Origin: an uncultured Roseibium sp. | Lineage (GTDB): Bacteria > Pseudomonadota > Alphaproteobacteria > Rhizobiales > Stappiaceae | Length of the DNA stretch: 64,000 bases | Assembly (NCBI RefSeq): GCF_963675985.1 | Contig: NZ_OY780958.1 | Location: 3,534,001 to 3,598,000, forward strand | Direction of reading: 5' to 3' | In this document: positions 1-8,302 of the stretch, in pieces | Numbering within the stretch: the stretch's first letter is position 1 | Layout: each line of letters opens with the position of its first letter | Translations under genes and position numbers: made by a program | The notes under the pieces: model-generated | What the model was told of the DNA's origin: nothing | The model's input: the letters and a program-made list of their open reading frames with translations, nothing else | Databases searched by the model: none

Positions 1-2
1 TA

Positions 3-1118
3 GACAGCGTTCTCAAGCTGTTTCAGGACGCCGGTCACCTCCCCATTGACCCGCCGATCCTCCAGCCCGCGAACACGTTCCTGGACCTGACGGGCGAAGA
101 CATCCGCCGCCGTCTGTTCCTGACCAACGGTCCGGACGGCTCGGACCTGTGCCTGCGCCCGGATTTCACCATCCCGGTCTGCCGCCAGCACCTGGAACGC
201 GGAGATGCGGGACGGCGTGCCGACTACTGTTATTCCGGACCGGTGTTCCGGCAACGAGCCCAGGGCAGCGGAGAAATCCCGCAACTGGGTGCGGAAAGCC
301 TCGGCCGGGACGACCGGGACGAAGCGGATGCGGACATGCTCGGCCTTGCCGTCGCAGCACTTGACGCTCTGGGCATCGGCGAGCGCGACATCATCATCGG
401 CGACGAGACCCTGTTTGCCTCCGTGCTGAGCGGACTTGATCTGCCCGCCGTCTGGCAAAGGCGCCTGCGGGATCTTTTTGGCGAGACGGACAAGCTTTCG
501 GCCGCCATCGACCGCATGGCCGGCGCAGACCGGTCGAGCGACGACACCCGCGATGTCCGGCTCGGATTTCTTGCGGCCCTTGAAGGTGCGGACCCGGAAG
601 CGGCCCATGCCGTCGTGGAAGACCTTCTGTCGATCGCAGGCATTTCCGCCGTCGGCGGCCGGACGCCGAGCGAGATTGCCGACCGTTTCCTGGAGCAGGC
701 CGCTCTTGCCAACGGCTCGGGCAACCATGCACGCGCGGCCGAGGTGCTGAAGTCCTTCCTTGCCATTCGCGGCAACGCCGCAGACAGCGTATCGGCGCTC
801 GAAACATTCGCCGGCGAGACAGGCCTAAAACTGAGCGACGCCATCGCGGGCTACCGGAACAGGCTTGAAGCCATTCGGGCGAAAGGCATCGACCCTGCCG
901 ATCTGACCTTCGCGGCGGATTTCGGACGGCGGCTCGACTATTACACCGGCTTCGTGTTCGAAATTCACAGCCGGTCCACCGAAGCCGGTGGCCAGCTGGT
1001 TGGCGGCGGGCGCTACGACCGCCTCCTCAAGCTGCTTGGCGCAGATACGGAAGTTCCCGCTATCGGATTTTCTATCTGGCTCGACCGGATTGCCAGGATT
1101 TCAAGGCGCAGCCAATGA
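3..1118 (+). CDS. hisZ: ATP phosphoribosyltransferase regulatory subunit HisZ (5' end cut by window)
   Basis: HisZ is the catalytically inactive HisRS paralogue that binds HisG and is needed for the first step of histidine synthesis. The frame is open from base 3, so the start lies just outside the window; the visible 371 residues are close to the usual full length. Class II synthetase-like motifs are visible: a motif-2-like stretch LCLRPDFTIPVCR near residue 48, YCYSGPVFR near residue 72, and the C-terminal LDYYTGFVFEIH and GGGRYDRLL blocks. The stop overlaps the hisG start in ATGA, so the two are translationally coupled. An upstream hisS is usual in relatives but cannot be seen here. Confidence 0.95.
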   Translation, partial: DSVLKLFQDAGHLPIDPPILQPANTFLDLTGEDIRRRLFLTNGPDGSDLCLRPDFTIPVCRQHLERGDAGRRADYCYSGPVFRQRAQGSGEIPQLGAESLGRDDRDEADADMLGLAVAALDALGIGERDIIIGDETLFASVLSGLDLPAVWQRRLRDLFGETDKLSAAIDRMAGADRSSDDTRDVRLGFLAALEGADPEAAHAVVEDLLSIAGISAVGGRTPSEIADRFLEQAALANGSGNHARAAEVLKSFLAIRGNAADSVSALETFAGETGLKLSDAIAGYRNRLEAIRAKGIDPADLTFAADFGRRLDYYTGFVFEIHSRSTEAGGQLVGGGRYDRLLKLLGADTEVPAIGFSIWLDRIARISRRSQ

Positions 1119-2083
1119 CGAAGCTCACCATCGCCATTCCGTCCAAGGGGCGCTTGCAGGACAACACCCACGACTTCTTCGGCCGCGCCGGCCTGAAAGT
1201 GCTGCAGCCCGGCGGTGCGCGCAATTATCGCGGCGCGATTGCCGGACTGGACACCGTAGAGATCGCTTTCCTGTCGGCCTCCGAGATCGCCCGTGAGCTG
1301 TCCGCCGGCAGCGTGCATTTCGGCATCACCGGCCTCGACCTGGTTCATGAGAACATCACCGACCCGGATGCGAACGTGCACATCGTGACGCCGCTCGGGT
1401 TCGGCCGGGCGGATGTTGTCGTTGCCGTGCCCAATGCCTGGATCGACGTGGAAACCATGGCGGACCTCGGCGATGTGGCCTCCGATTTCCGAAACCGGCA
1501 CGGACGTCGCCTGCGGGTGGCGACGAAATACGTCACCCTGACCCGGGCCTTTTTCGCCCGTCACGGGATTGCCGACTACCGGATCGTGGAAAGCGCCGGG
1601 GCCACGGAAGGCGCGCCGGCGGCCGGATCGGCCGAACTCATCGTGGATATCACCACCACCGGGTCGACGCTGACGGCCAACAACCTGAAGATCCTCGCAG
1701 ACGGCGTGATCCTGAAGAGCCAGGCTCATCTGGTCGCGTCGCGCAACGTGGACTGGTCCGAAGAAGCCCTTGCCGGTGCCCGCGCCATTCTCGACCGTGT
1801 GGCGGCGGAAGAACAGGCCCGGGACACCCGTCTGGTCAAGGCGAGCGTGAAAGACCGGGCTGCCGCCCTGGCTGCTGCTGAAAAACTCGGTGCCAGCGAA
1901 CCCTTCACCACCACCGAACAGTCGCTGCTGACCCTGCTCTGTTCGAAGAAGGCCGTTCCGGATTGCGCCAAGATCCTGATCGAGGCGGGCGGTGCGGACA
2001 CGGTCACGGTTGAAACGCTGGAGTATGTGTTCAAGCGGGAGAACCGCCTGTTCGAGCCGCTCCTGGAAAAGGTCCGCTCTTAG
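1115..2083 (+). CDS. hisG: ATP phosphoribosyltransferase catalytic subunit HisG
   Basis: HisG condenses ATP and PRPP to phosphoribosyl-ATP, the committed step of histidine biosynthesis. The N-terminal 230 residues carry the family features: IAIPSKGRL at residues 6-14, FGITGLDL near 70, and the PRPP-binding run ELIVDITTTGSTL near residue 175. It starts inside hisZ (4-base overlap), so it belongs to the HisZ-dependent type. At 322 residues it is longer than the minimal short form of roughly 210-230, with an extra C-terminal region rich in Ala and Glu. Similar longer HisG proteins occur in some rhizobia. No T-rich terminator follows on this strand. Confidence 0.95.
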   Translation: MTKLTIAIPSKGRLQDNTHDFFGRAGLKVLQPGGARNYRGAIAGLDTVEIAFLSASEIARELSAGSVHFGITGLDLVHENITDPDANVHIVTPLGFGRADVVVAVPNAWIDVETMADLGDVASDFRNRHGRRLRVATKYVTLTRAFFARHGIADYRIVESAGATEGAPAAGSAELIVDITTTGSTLTANNLKILADGVILKSQAHLVASRNVDWSEEALAGARAILDRVAAEEQARDTRLVKASVKDRAAALAAAEKLGASEPFTTTEQSLLTLLCSKKAVPDCAKILIEAGGADTVTVETLEYVFKRENRLFEPLLEKVRS

Positions 2084-2135
2084 AGTGAGACGCGTTTAAA
2101 TTGCGCCATTTCAAGTTGATGAATACGTCCTGACC

Positions 2136-2162
2136 AAAAAAAGGGGCCGCTCGCGCGGCCCC
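2136..2162 (-). terminator. Rho-independent terminator downstream of tag
   Basis: A perfect 8-bp stem (2143-2150 with 2155-2162, arms GGGGCCGC/GCGGCCCC) with a 4-base loop is preceded on the + strand by seven A. It therefore has a T-run only when read on the minus strand, where tag ends about 160 bases upstream. On the + strand it lacks a T-tract, so it is a poor hisG terminator. Confidence 0.6.
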
Positions 2163-2319
2163 AGGAAAAATACCCGTCATTCTTACGGACAGGGTATCGG
2201 CAAGTTTGAACACATCGTCCAGATAGGTGGGCTTGCAGAACGATGCACTCGTTGTGCTTACGTATCCAAAGGCCTGTCGGATCACTTTAGCCGTCTCATT
2301 TTTGAGACTGTCTCACGTT

Positions 2320-2979
2320 TCAGCCTGTCTGTTTCCGAGGTCTGGCGAAGTCCGCGCGCGCTTTTTCGATCGGCTGCCGGCAGCAGCAGCCCTCCAGGTG
2401 ATCGTTCACCAGTCCCATGGCCTGCATGAAGGCGTAGACCGTCGTCGGCCCGACGAAGCTCCAGCCACGTTTCTTCAGATCCTTTGACAGGGCGACGCTC
2501 TGAGGAGAGGTCGCAAGGCCCTTGGCCGTCTCGAAATCCATCACCGCCGGTCGGTCTTCCGGGCCCGGCTCGTAACTCCAGAAATAGGCAGCCTGGGATC
2601 CGAATTCGTCCCGAAGCTCCAATGCCCGCCGTGCGTTGTTGATGGTGGATTCGATCTTCTTGCGGTGACGGACGATCCCCTTGTCTGCAAGACACCTCTC
2701 GATGTCTGCCTCACCGAATTCCGAGACCTTCTCAAAATCAAAGCCGGCAAAGGCGTTCCTGAATGCCTCGCGCTTACGAAGAATGGTCAGCCATGACAGA
2801 CCGGCCTGGAAGCCTTCCAGGCAGATCTTTTCAAACAGCCTTCGATCATCGGCGATCGGCCAGCCCCATTCGGTGTCGTGATAAAGGCGGTAGTCGTCCA
2901 GACCGCCATGCCACCAGCACCGATCGCTGCCGTCTTCACCCCGGATGAGGCCTGTCTTCGGATCCACGACCGGGGCCAT
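2320..2979 (-). CDS. tag: DNA-3-methyladenine glycosylase I
   Basis: Tag removes 3-methyladenine from alkylated DNA in base-excision repair. The 219-residue product matches the family throughout: the DTEWGWP block, the CLEGFQAGLSWLTILRKRE block near residues 53-71, and the C-terminal NDH/CCCR end. The four zinc ligands are recognisable as C21, H34, H194 and C198, with the same 13- and 4-residue spacings as in E. coli Tag. It stands alone downstream of cheZ on the same strand, separated from it by a terminator-like hairpin, so it probably has its own promoter in the 130 bases upstream. Confidence 0.95.
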   Translation of the reverse strand: MAPVVDPKTGLIRGEDGSDRCWWHGGLDDYRLYHDTEWGWPIADDRRLFEKICLEGFQAGLSWLTILRKREAFRNAFAGFDFEKVSEFGEADIERCLADKGIVRHRKKIESTINNARRALELRDEFGSQAAYFWSYEPGPEDRPAVMDFETAKGLATSPQSVALSKDLKKRGWSFVGPTTVYAFMQAMGLVNDHLEGCCCRQPIEKARADFARPRKQTG

Positions 2980-3056
2980 CGGCTCTCCCTTCCCAAATTG
3001 GATGTATTCACCTTTTGTTCTTATGACACGATTTCAACCCCTCCTTCAAGAGGTCA

Positions 3057-3087
3057 ACAAAAAACCCGGCGAAACGGCCGGGTTTTT
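3057..3087 (-). terminator. Terminator downstream of cheZ (potentially bidirectional)
   Basis: The stem CCCGGC/GCCGGG (3065-3070 with 3077-3082) is extended by an A-run on one side and TTTTT on the other. It lies 25 bases past the cheZ stop and would give a U-tract in either direction. Confidence 0.75.
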
Positions 3088-3111
3088 CGGGAATAGCAGA
3101 AACGGCGGAAC

Positions 3112-3870
3112 TCAAGAGAACAGAGCGTCGATATCGTCCTGGGTCGCCACGTCCTGATCGGAATGAAGAGACGGTCCGTTGAGAAGGGCCGCATCGCCTT
3201 CCGCCGCGGCTCTTTGCTCGGCTTCGATTTCCTTGAAGCTTTCAATGCCGCCCCAGATATCCATCATCTTCATGATGCGATCCTCGACGAACCGCAGGGT
3301 GCCGACAACCTTGGTGATCCGCTGACCGGTCAAGTCCTGGAAGTTACAGGCTTCGAAGATCTGGATAACCTTGTCCTGGATATCGCCGGCCAGTTCCGAA
3401 TCCTGTCCCTTCAGACGGGCAGACAGCGTGTTGGCGGTCTCGTCGATGAACTCGGCAGCCGAAAGAATGTTCTCGGTGGCACCTTCGGTACCGCTGACAA
3501 CCGCATCGAGCTCGTTGGTGACGCGGGTCATCTCATCGCCTTCCGAACCGGTCGTCTGGTGCAGCGTGGCGATTTCCTTCTTTGTCTGGGCAATCGCTTC
3601 GTAGATTGCGTCAAGCTCGACCTTGAGTTTGGCCGCTTCGGAGAGCTCCTTACGGAACTCTTCCATGAACTTCGCGCTGACCTCCTGGGGATCGACGGCC
3701 GGCTGCTGATCCTGCATTCCGTTGGAAATCATGCTCTTCAACGAGCCGATCTCCGCCATCAATTCCCGATGACGGTGTGCATCCCTGGCGGAGGGATCTT
3801 CATTTGCCGCTGCCTGCATACGTATCAAGCTCTCAGCCCGAAAAGATCTCTTGATAGCAGCCATACCCAC
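3112..3870 (-). CDS. cheZ: Protein phosphatase CheZ
   Basis: CheZ dephosphorylates CheY-P and so resets flagellar switching. The 252-residue protein is mostly long helix. The catalytic segment CNFQDLTGQRITK has the Asp-x3-Gln pair at D179 and Q183, and the extreme C-terminus QDDIDALFS is the CheY-binding tail typical of the family. A shorter start at the second Met (3864) is possible. It is not beside other chemotaxis genes, which is common for alphaproteobacterial CheZ. No flagellar genes are in the window. Confidence 0.9.
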   Translation of the reverse strand: MGMAAIKRSFRAESLIRMQAAANEDPSARDAHRHRELMAEIGSLKSMISNGMQDQQPAVDPQEVSAKFMEEFRKELSEAAKLKVELDAIYEAIAQTKKEIATLHQTTGSEGDEMTRVTNELDAVVSGTEGATENILSAAEFIDETANTLSARLKGQDSELAGDIQDKVIQIFEACNFQDLTGQRITKVVGTLRFVEDRIMKMMDIWGGIESFKEIEAEQRAAAEGDAALLNGPSLHSDQDVATQDDIDALFS

Positions 3871-4114
3871 TCCCGTCGTCTACCGCGTTGCTCCGCCACT
3901 CCAGAGCTTCAATCTCCCATCGTATTACCTTGGATGTTTTAAGGAATTGTTTTTGAGCGAAACAAATTGGCCGAAACGGAACGGAAAAACGCCAAGTCTC
4001 ATTTTTTATTTCCGTATAGTCACTCCATTCGCTAAGTTCCTTTCGCGTCACCGGCAAGGCACGTTTTTACAGCGGCCGGCTATGCACCCCTTGTTGAAAC
4101 CGACATCGGCATCG

Positions 4115-4837
4115 ATGAAAGACATGCACCGGATTCTGCTCTCCTTTCTGCTTGCCGTCGGTTTGTCGGTCGGACCCGCTAAAGCCGCTTCGGACACGTT
4201 TTCCACAGAGGAACTGCTTGCAGGCTTTCACAAGACCGTCTTCGGGCTGGAATACCGCGCCTGGAGTTGGCGCCCTTACCTGGTGAAAAAATACACGGTT
4301 CCGGTCCGCTTTTACGTCCACAATCTTTCGCGCAAGAACCGCAAATCGAAGGTGAATGCCTTTATCCGGAGCCTGGGGCGCAAGATCCGCGGGCTGAAAA
4401 CGGATTTCGCCAGCAGCGCAGACAGCGCCAATTTCCAGATCTATGTCGTCGACCGGTCCCAATACCGGGAAGTCGTCCAGAAGGATGTCTACAAGGACAC
4501 GAAGATCGATCCCCCGGGCCGATGCCTTGTCAGGGTCGTCTCCGGGTCCCGGGGCATCAAGCGATCCGCCGCCGTCATCGTCTCCGATGAGGGAGAATTC
4601 CTGTTCCACCGTTGCCTGGTCGAAGAAGTCCTTCAGGGGCTCGGCCCTATGAACGACGACGACACGCTGATCCATTCGGTCTTTAACGACCGGTCGCATC
4701 ACAGCCGTTTTACGGCCTTCGACCAGATCCTTTTGAACATGCTCTACGACCCGCGGATCAAGCCGGGCATGTCGACGACCCAGCTTCAGAATATTCTGCC
4801 TCTGGTCGCCCGCGACGCCAGGCGGCGGGTAAATTAA
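4115..4837 (+). CDS. Exported DUF2927 family protein
   Basis: The product of about 240 residues has a clear signal peptide after the start at 4115 (MKDMHRILLSFLLAVGLSVG, cleavage after AKA). A family-like DUF2927 domain follows, including the characteristic RCLVEEVLQGLGPMND block and a C-terminal FDQILLNMLYDPRIKPGM stretch. This family is common in alphaproteobacteria and its function is unknown. The Glu in the VEEVLQ block resembles a zincin-like position, but this is only suggestive. Alternative starts are 4082 and 4124; none has a strong Shine-Dalgarno. The frame stays open to 3851, but that part overlaps the divergent cheZ start and is unlikely to be coding. Confidence 0.75.
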   Translation: MKDMHRILLSFLLAVGLSVGPAKAASDTFSTEELLAGFHKTVFGLEYRAWSWRPYLVKKYTVPVRFYVHNLSRKNRKSKVNAFIRSLGRKIRGLKTDFASSADSANFQIYVVDRSQYREVVQKDVYKDTKIDPPGRCLVRVVSGSRGIKRSAAVIVSDEGEFLFHRCLVEEVLQGLGPMNDDDTLIHSVFNDRSHHSRFTAFDQILLNMLYDPRIKPGMSTTQLQNILPLVARDARRRVN

Positions 4838-4882
4838 CCAGATTTTTCCGAATTTCCCTTTTGAATCATCGGTGTCGATTTC

Positions 4883-4973
4883 GCGGTCTGCAGACCGCCT
4901 CTGCCGTTAAATATTCGTAAATCGTAAATCGAAACCGAATGCTAACCATCCTCGCAATTTCTGCGCATGGTTA
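4883..4973. promoter_or_regulatory. Palindrome and hairpin in the DUF2927/L,D-transpeptidase intergenic region
   Basis: The 256-base gap holds a perfect 16-bp palindrome GCGGTCTGCAGACCGC (4883-4898). It also holds a TTAA-N7-TAAA motif at 4907-4921, one base off the CtrA consensus TTAA-N7-TTAA. A third element is an inverted repeat TAACCAT/ATGGTTA (4943-4949 with 4967-4973) with an inner CGCA/TGCG stem. Together they look like control DNA for the downstream L,D-transpeptidase. Binding proteins are not identified. Confidence 0.4.
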
Positions 4974-5093
4974 CGCCGCGATTCACCAATGGCTATCCTT
5001 CCGTTTCTAACATGATTGCCAGTGTCTTAAGCCGCGGCCTCAAGTTTGAGGCAACGCGGCGGACAGGTCTGATGAGTTGTAGCGAGTCCATCG

Positions 5094-5825
5094 ATGTACC
5101 GATTTATCCCATTGGCAGTCCTGATTGTCCTTGCACCCGTTTGTGAGCCGGCGTTCGCCGGTAACATCGGTCGCGCGACACCGCCGCCGCTGGTGCTCAG
5201 CCCGAACCTGACCGAGCCCTGGATCCTCCAGCTTCGGCCGCGGGGCCAACAGCAAATGCAGAGGCGCCAGGCTCAACCGCCCAGAACCCGCAACTGGCTG
5301 TTCGGCGGGCATCCGCAGACCGCGTCCCGCCGCCAGACCGCGTCGGTGCAGACGGCCACCCGCCGGCAGCCGCGGCAGATTTCTCCCAATTTCCTGCCGA
5401 CGATCGTGGATTACACCGGCCCCTACAAACCGGGCACGATCATCATCAATACCGAGCAGCGCTATCTCTACCTGGTTCAGCGGGACGGGACCGCGCGCCG
5501 TTACGGCGTCGGGGTCGGCAAGCCCGGCTTTGAGTGGGCCGGCACGCACAAGATCACACGCAAGGCGGAATGGCCCGACTGGCGCCCTCCGAAAGAAATG
5601 CTCCAGCGCCGCCCGGACCTGCCGACCTTCATGGAAGGAGGCCCTCGAAACCCGCTGGGCGCGCGTGCACTCTATCTCGGTTCGACGCTTTACCGGATTC
5701 ACGGCTCCAACCAGCCCTGGACCATAGGCCACGCCGTCTCGTCAGGCTGCATCCGCATGCGCAACCAGGATGTCGAAGATCTGTATGAGCGCGTCGGCGT
5801 GGGCACGGAGGTGCACGTGATCTGA
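5094..5825 (+). CDS. Periplasmic L,D-transpeptidase (YkuD domain)
   Basis: This enzyme family makes 3-3 peptidoglycan cross-links or attaches proteins to the murein. Of 243 residues, the first about 22 form a signal peptide (hydrophobic core, cleavage after AFA). Residues 25-100 are a Pro/Gln/Arg-rich low-complexity linker, and residues 110-243 are the YkuD domain. The active site is visible as H203 and H213 with nucleophile C219 in the SSGCIRM motif. The gene is monocistronic. A hairpin beyond the stop probably separates it from the convergent gene. Confidence 0.92.
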   Translation: MYRFIPLAVLIVLAPVCEPAFAGNIGRATPPPLVLSPNLTEPWILQLRPRGQQQMQRRQAQPPRTRNWLFGGHPQTASRRQTASVQTATRRQPRQISPNFLPTIVDYTGPYKPGTIIINTEQRYLYLVQRDGTARRYGVGVGKPGFEWAGTHKITRKAEWPDWRPPKEMLQRRPDLPTFMEGGPRNPLGARALYLGSTLYRIHGSNQPWTIGHAVSSGCIRMRNQDVEDLYERVGVGTEVHVI

Positions 5826-5869
5826 GGTCGGTCACGGCATGACGCTTCGCGAACCCACACCCTTTCCAT

Positions 5870-5907
5870 CCTCATCCCGGCTCGCGCTTCGCTTGGCCGG
5901 GATGAGG
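5870..5907. repeat. Dispersed-type palindrome between convergent genes
   Basis: Perfect 12-bp arms (5870-5881 and 5896-5907, CCTCATCCCGGC/GCCGGGATGAGG) enclose a 14-base loop. It lies between the convergent ends of the L,D-transpeptidase and the DUF1796-like gene. The sequence resembles short palindromic repeats scattered in rhizobial genomes and may act as a bidirectional terminator, although no T-tract follows. Confidence 0.5.
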
Positions 5908-5929
5908 GAAACCAACTTTGCAACTGACG

Positions 5930-6619
5930 TCAAACCGCGAAGGACAGCCGGTTCGGACGATCGAAATAGTCCTGAAACAAAGCGCGCCATTGCGCCTTGT
6001 CACCCGTCCATTCGCTGTGATCCGGTTGCAAGACCGTCAGTTCAGGATGGGCGATACCGCCGTGGCGGTCGGGATAACTGACCACCAGATACTCGCAGCG
6101 CCTTGCGAGAAACCGATCGACCGCTGTTTGCAGGCGGCTCAGCTCACCGGCATGAAAGGCGATGGATCCCATTTCGGTTTCGTCAGCCACCTCGGTCAGA
6201 TTGTTCTGGCTGTTGGAAATGACGAAAACAACACGCCGGCGGTTCGCGAGGTCTGCGAACTTGTCCCTCATATACCCGAAACGCGACAGTTCCTCATCGA
6301 AATGCGCGTCGATATCGGCATCGTCGTCTTCCTCGCGGAAATGATGCAGAAACCGGATCCCGTATGGCTGCCAGGTCGGATGCCCCGGCCCGGGCACGAT
6401 CTCATCCCGGGTAAAGAGCGGAAACCCGTCCTCAAACAGCGCGGCCATCCCGCCCACCGGCGCAATGAGCCCGTCGAAGAAATGCCTTTCACGCTCGATG
6501 GGCTCTCCCAGTGCCGCGCTGAGGACATCCAGACTGGTGCGGATCTGCCGCGAGCTCTGGCAGGACATTCCTAGGCTGACAATGGCTGTATGGCTGCTTC
6601 CGGCCGACACGACTTCCAC
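5930..6619 (-). CDS. Putative papain-like cysteine peptidase (DUF1796-like)
   Basis: The conserved part opens with AIVSLGMSCQSSRQIR, which resembles the SLG-x2-C-Q start of DUF1796 putative cysteine peptidases, followed by an FFDGLIAPVGG block like the family's FDW segment. Candidate catalytic His and Asp residues cannot be assigned with confidence. The start is uncertain: GTG at 6619 fits the family's N-terminus, while an ATG at 6754 would overlap glcF by 47 bases and add residues that only shadow glcF. It is directly downstream of glcF and may be cotranscribed. Function is unknown. DUF1796-type proteins often lie near glycan or surface-polysaccharide genes elsewhere, but none are here. Confidence 0.55.
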   Translation of the reverse strand: MEVVSAGSSHTAIVSLGMSCQSSRQIRTSLDVLSAALGEPIERERHFFDGLIAPVGGMAALFEDGFPLFTRDEIVPGPGHPTWQPYGIRFLHHFREEDDDADIDAHFDEELSRFGYMRDKFADLANRRRVVFVISNSQNNLTEVADETEMGSIAFHAGELSRLQTAVDRFLARRCEYLVVSYPDRHGGIAHPELTVLQPDHSEWTGDKAQWRALFQDYFDRPNRLSFAV

Positions 6620-6707
6620 CTGATTTTCTGACCCGATCAATATGGAGGCGCGGGCAGCAAATTTCAAAATGTCGACCGGACGGAGCGGCCGGTACAGATG
6701 CCGGCGG

Positions 6708-8030
6708 CTATAGTCTGTAGATCTGCTCCAGCCCTTCTGGCACCGGCCCGCCATAGACCCAATCCAGAAGTTCGGCGGTGTGCACGATCGGCAGGTCCGT
6801 TCCCATCCCGATCTGCGTCATGCAGCCGATGTTGCCCGTGGCGACCAGATCCGGCGCGGTCTTTGCAATGTTGGCGACCTTGCGCTCCCGCAGCTTCCCG
6901 GCCAGCTCGGGCTGAAGGATGTTGTATGTCCCGGCCGAGCCGCAGCACAGATGGCCTTCCGGCACATCCTTGACGACAAAGCCGGCGGCCGTCAGTAGAT
7001 CCTTGGGTTCACGGGTAATTTTCTGACCATGCTGCATCGAACAGGCGGAATGGTAGGCAACGGTGAGGTTTGGCGCAAAGTCCGGTTCGCCCAGTTCGAC
7101 GCCGGTGAGAAATTCGGTGATGTCCTTCGTCAGCGCGGACACCCTTTCCGCCTTTTCCGCATAGTCCGGATCCTCGCGCAGCATGAAGCCGTAGTCCTTG
7201 ACCGTGGTGCCGCAACCGGACGCAGTGATCAGGATCGCGTCGAGCCCTTCGCCCTCCATCTCGCGGGTCCAGGCATCCACGTTGCGCCGGGCATTTTCAA
7301 GGGCGGCCTCTTCCTTGCCCATGTGATGGACCAGGGCGCCGCAACAGCCCTCGCCTTCCGGCAGGACGATCTCGTAACCGGCACGTTGCAACAGGCGGAT
7401 GGTCGCCTCGTTGATCGACGGCTTCAGGACCGGCTGGGCGCACCCAGACAGGATCGCGACCCGGCCCTTCCGTTGCGGTGTATCCGAAGGAAAGCACGCC
7501 GGCCCTGCCATATGCGAGACCCCGGCCGCCTTTGCCGGCGCCAGTTCCAGCATGGCCCCCATCTTCGCGAAGGACCCGCCGAAGCTCTTCAGGAGACCGG
7601 CCATGGGCCGCGCGAAGAACGCGCCGACCAGCGCCAGCCGGAACCGCCCCGGATAGGGCAGGACGAAGGCGAGCAGGTTTCGAAGCAATCGGTCTGCCAA
7701 AGGCCGCTTGTAGGTCTTGTCGATATGCGCCCGGGCATGGTCGACCAGATGCATGTAATGCACCCCGGACGGGCAGGTCGTCATGCAGGACAGGCACGAC
7801 AGACAACGGTCGATATGCTTGACGACCTTCGCATCCGCAGGCCGGCCGTTTTCCAGCATGTCCTTGATGAGATAGATCCGCCCCCGCGGACTGTCGAGTT
7901 CGTCCCCCAACAGAGCAAAGGTCGGACACGTCGCCGTGCAGAAACCGCAATGGACGCATTTGCGCAGGATCTTTTCCGATTCCGCGACAGCACTGTCAGC
8001 CAACTGCTCGGCGGTGAAATTGGTCTGCAT
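6708..8030 (-). CDS. glcF: Glycolate oxidase iron-sulfur subunit GlcF
   Basis: GlcF passes electrons from the GlcD/GlcE flavoproteins to the respiratory quinone pool. The 440-residue product has two [4Fe-4S] motifs, CVHCGFCTATCP (residues 25-36) and CLSCLSCMTTCP (76-87). Two CCG-type domains follow, recognisable at GEGCCGALVHHMG and at GHLCCGSAGTYN. Length and domain order are normal. In this window glcF is split from glcE by a 1-kb gap holding an oppositely oriented gene, so it needs its own promoter in 8031-8302. Confidence 0.96.
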   Translation of the reverse strand: MQTNFTAEQLADSAVAESEKILRKCVHCGFCTATCPTFALLGDELDSPRGRIYLIKDMLENGRPADAKVVKHIDRCLSCLSCMTTCPSGVHYMHLVDHARAHIDKTYKRPLADRLLRNLLAFVLPYPGRFRLALVGAFFARPMAGLLKSFGGSFAKMGAMLELAPAKAAGVSHMAGPACFPSDTPQRKGRVAILSGCAQPVLKPSINEATIRLLQRAGYEIVLPEGEGCCGALVHHMGKEEAALENARRNVDAWTREMEGEGLDAILITASGCGTTVKDYGFMLREDPDYAEKAERVSALTKDITEFLTGVELGEPDFAPNLTVAYHSACSMQHGQKITREPKDLLTAAGFVVKDVPEGHLCCGSAGTYNILQPELAGKLRERKVANIAKTAPDLVATGNIGCMTQIGMGTDLPIVHTAELLDWVYGGPVPEGLEQIYRL

Positions 8031-8302
8031 GCGTCCTCGGTTCCGTCAATCGGCCGTTTTCCCAGCACGCCCGACCGTCCCGTCGGAGCGCTGCCGGCGA
8101 CCCTCCTCACCCATTGTCATTGATCTATAGCAGATGCTTGAGCCGCTTCGAACCCGGTCTCCCGCACAGGACTTTCGAAATTCCGCGAAAAGTTCACGGC
8201 CGGATGAACGGAATTTGAACGGCGGTTTCAGGCACCATTCAAGGTAGAGCGCCCATATATTTTCCCGTGGGTTTGATTAAGACATATTTTTGGAGACACA
8301 TT

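Noticed and set aside
2143..2162. Terminator for hisG on the + strand
   Set aside because: The hairpin is strong but the T-run is on the opposite strand, so it fits tag rather than hisG.
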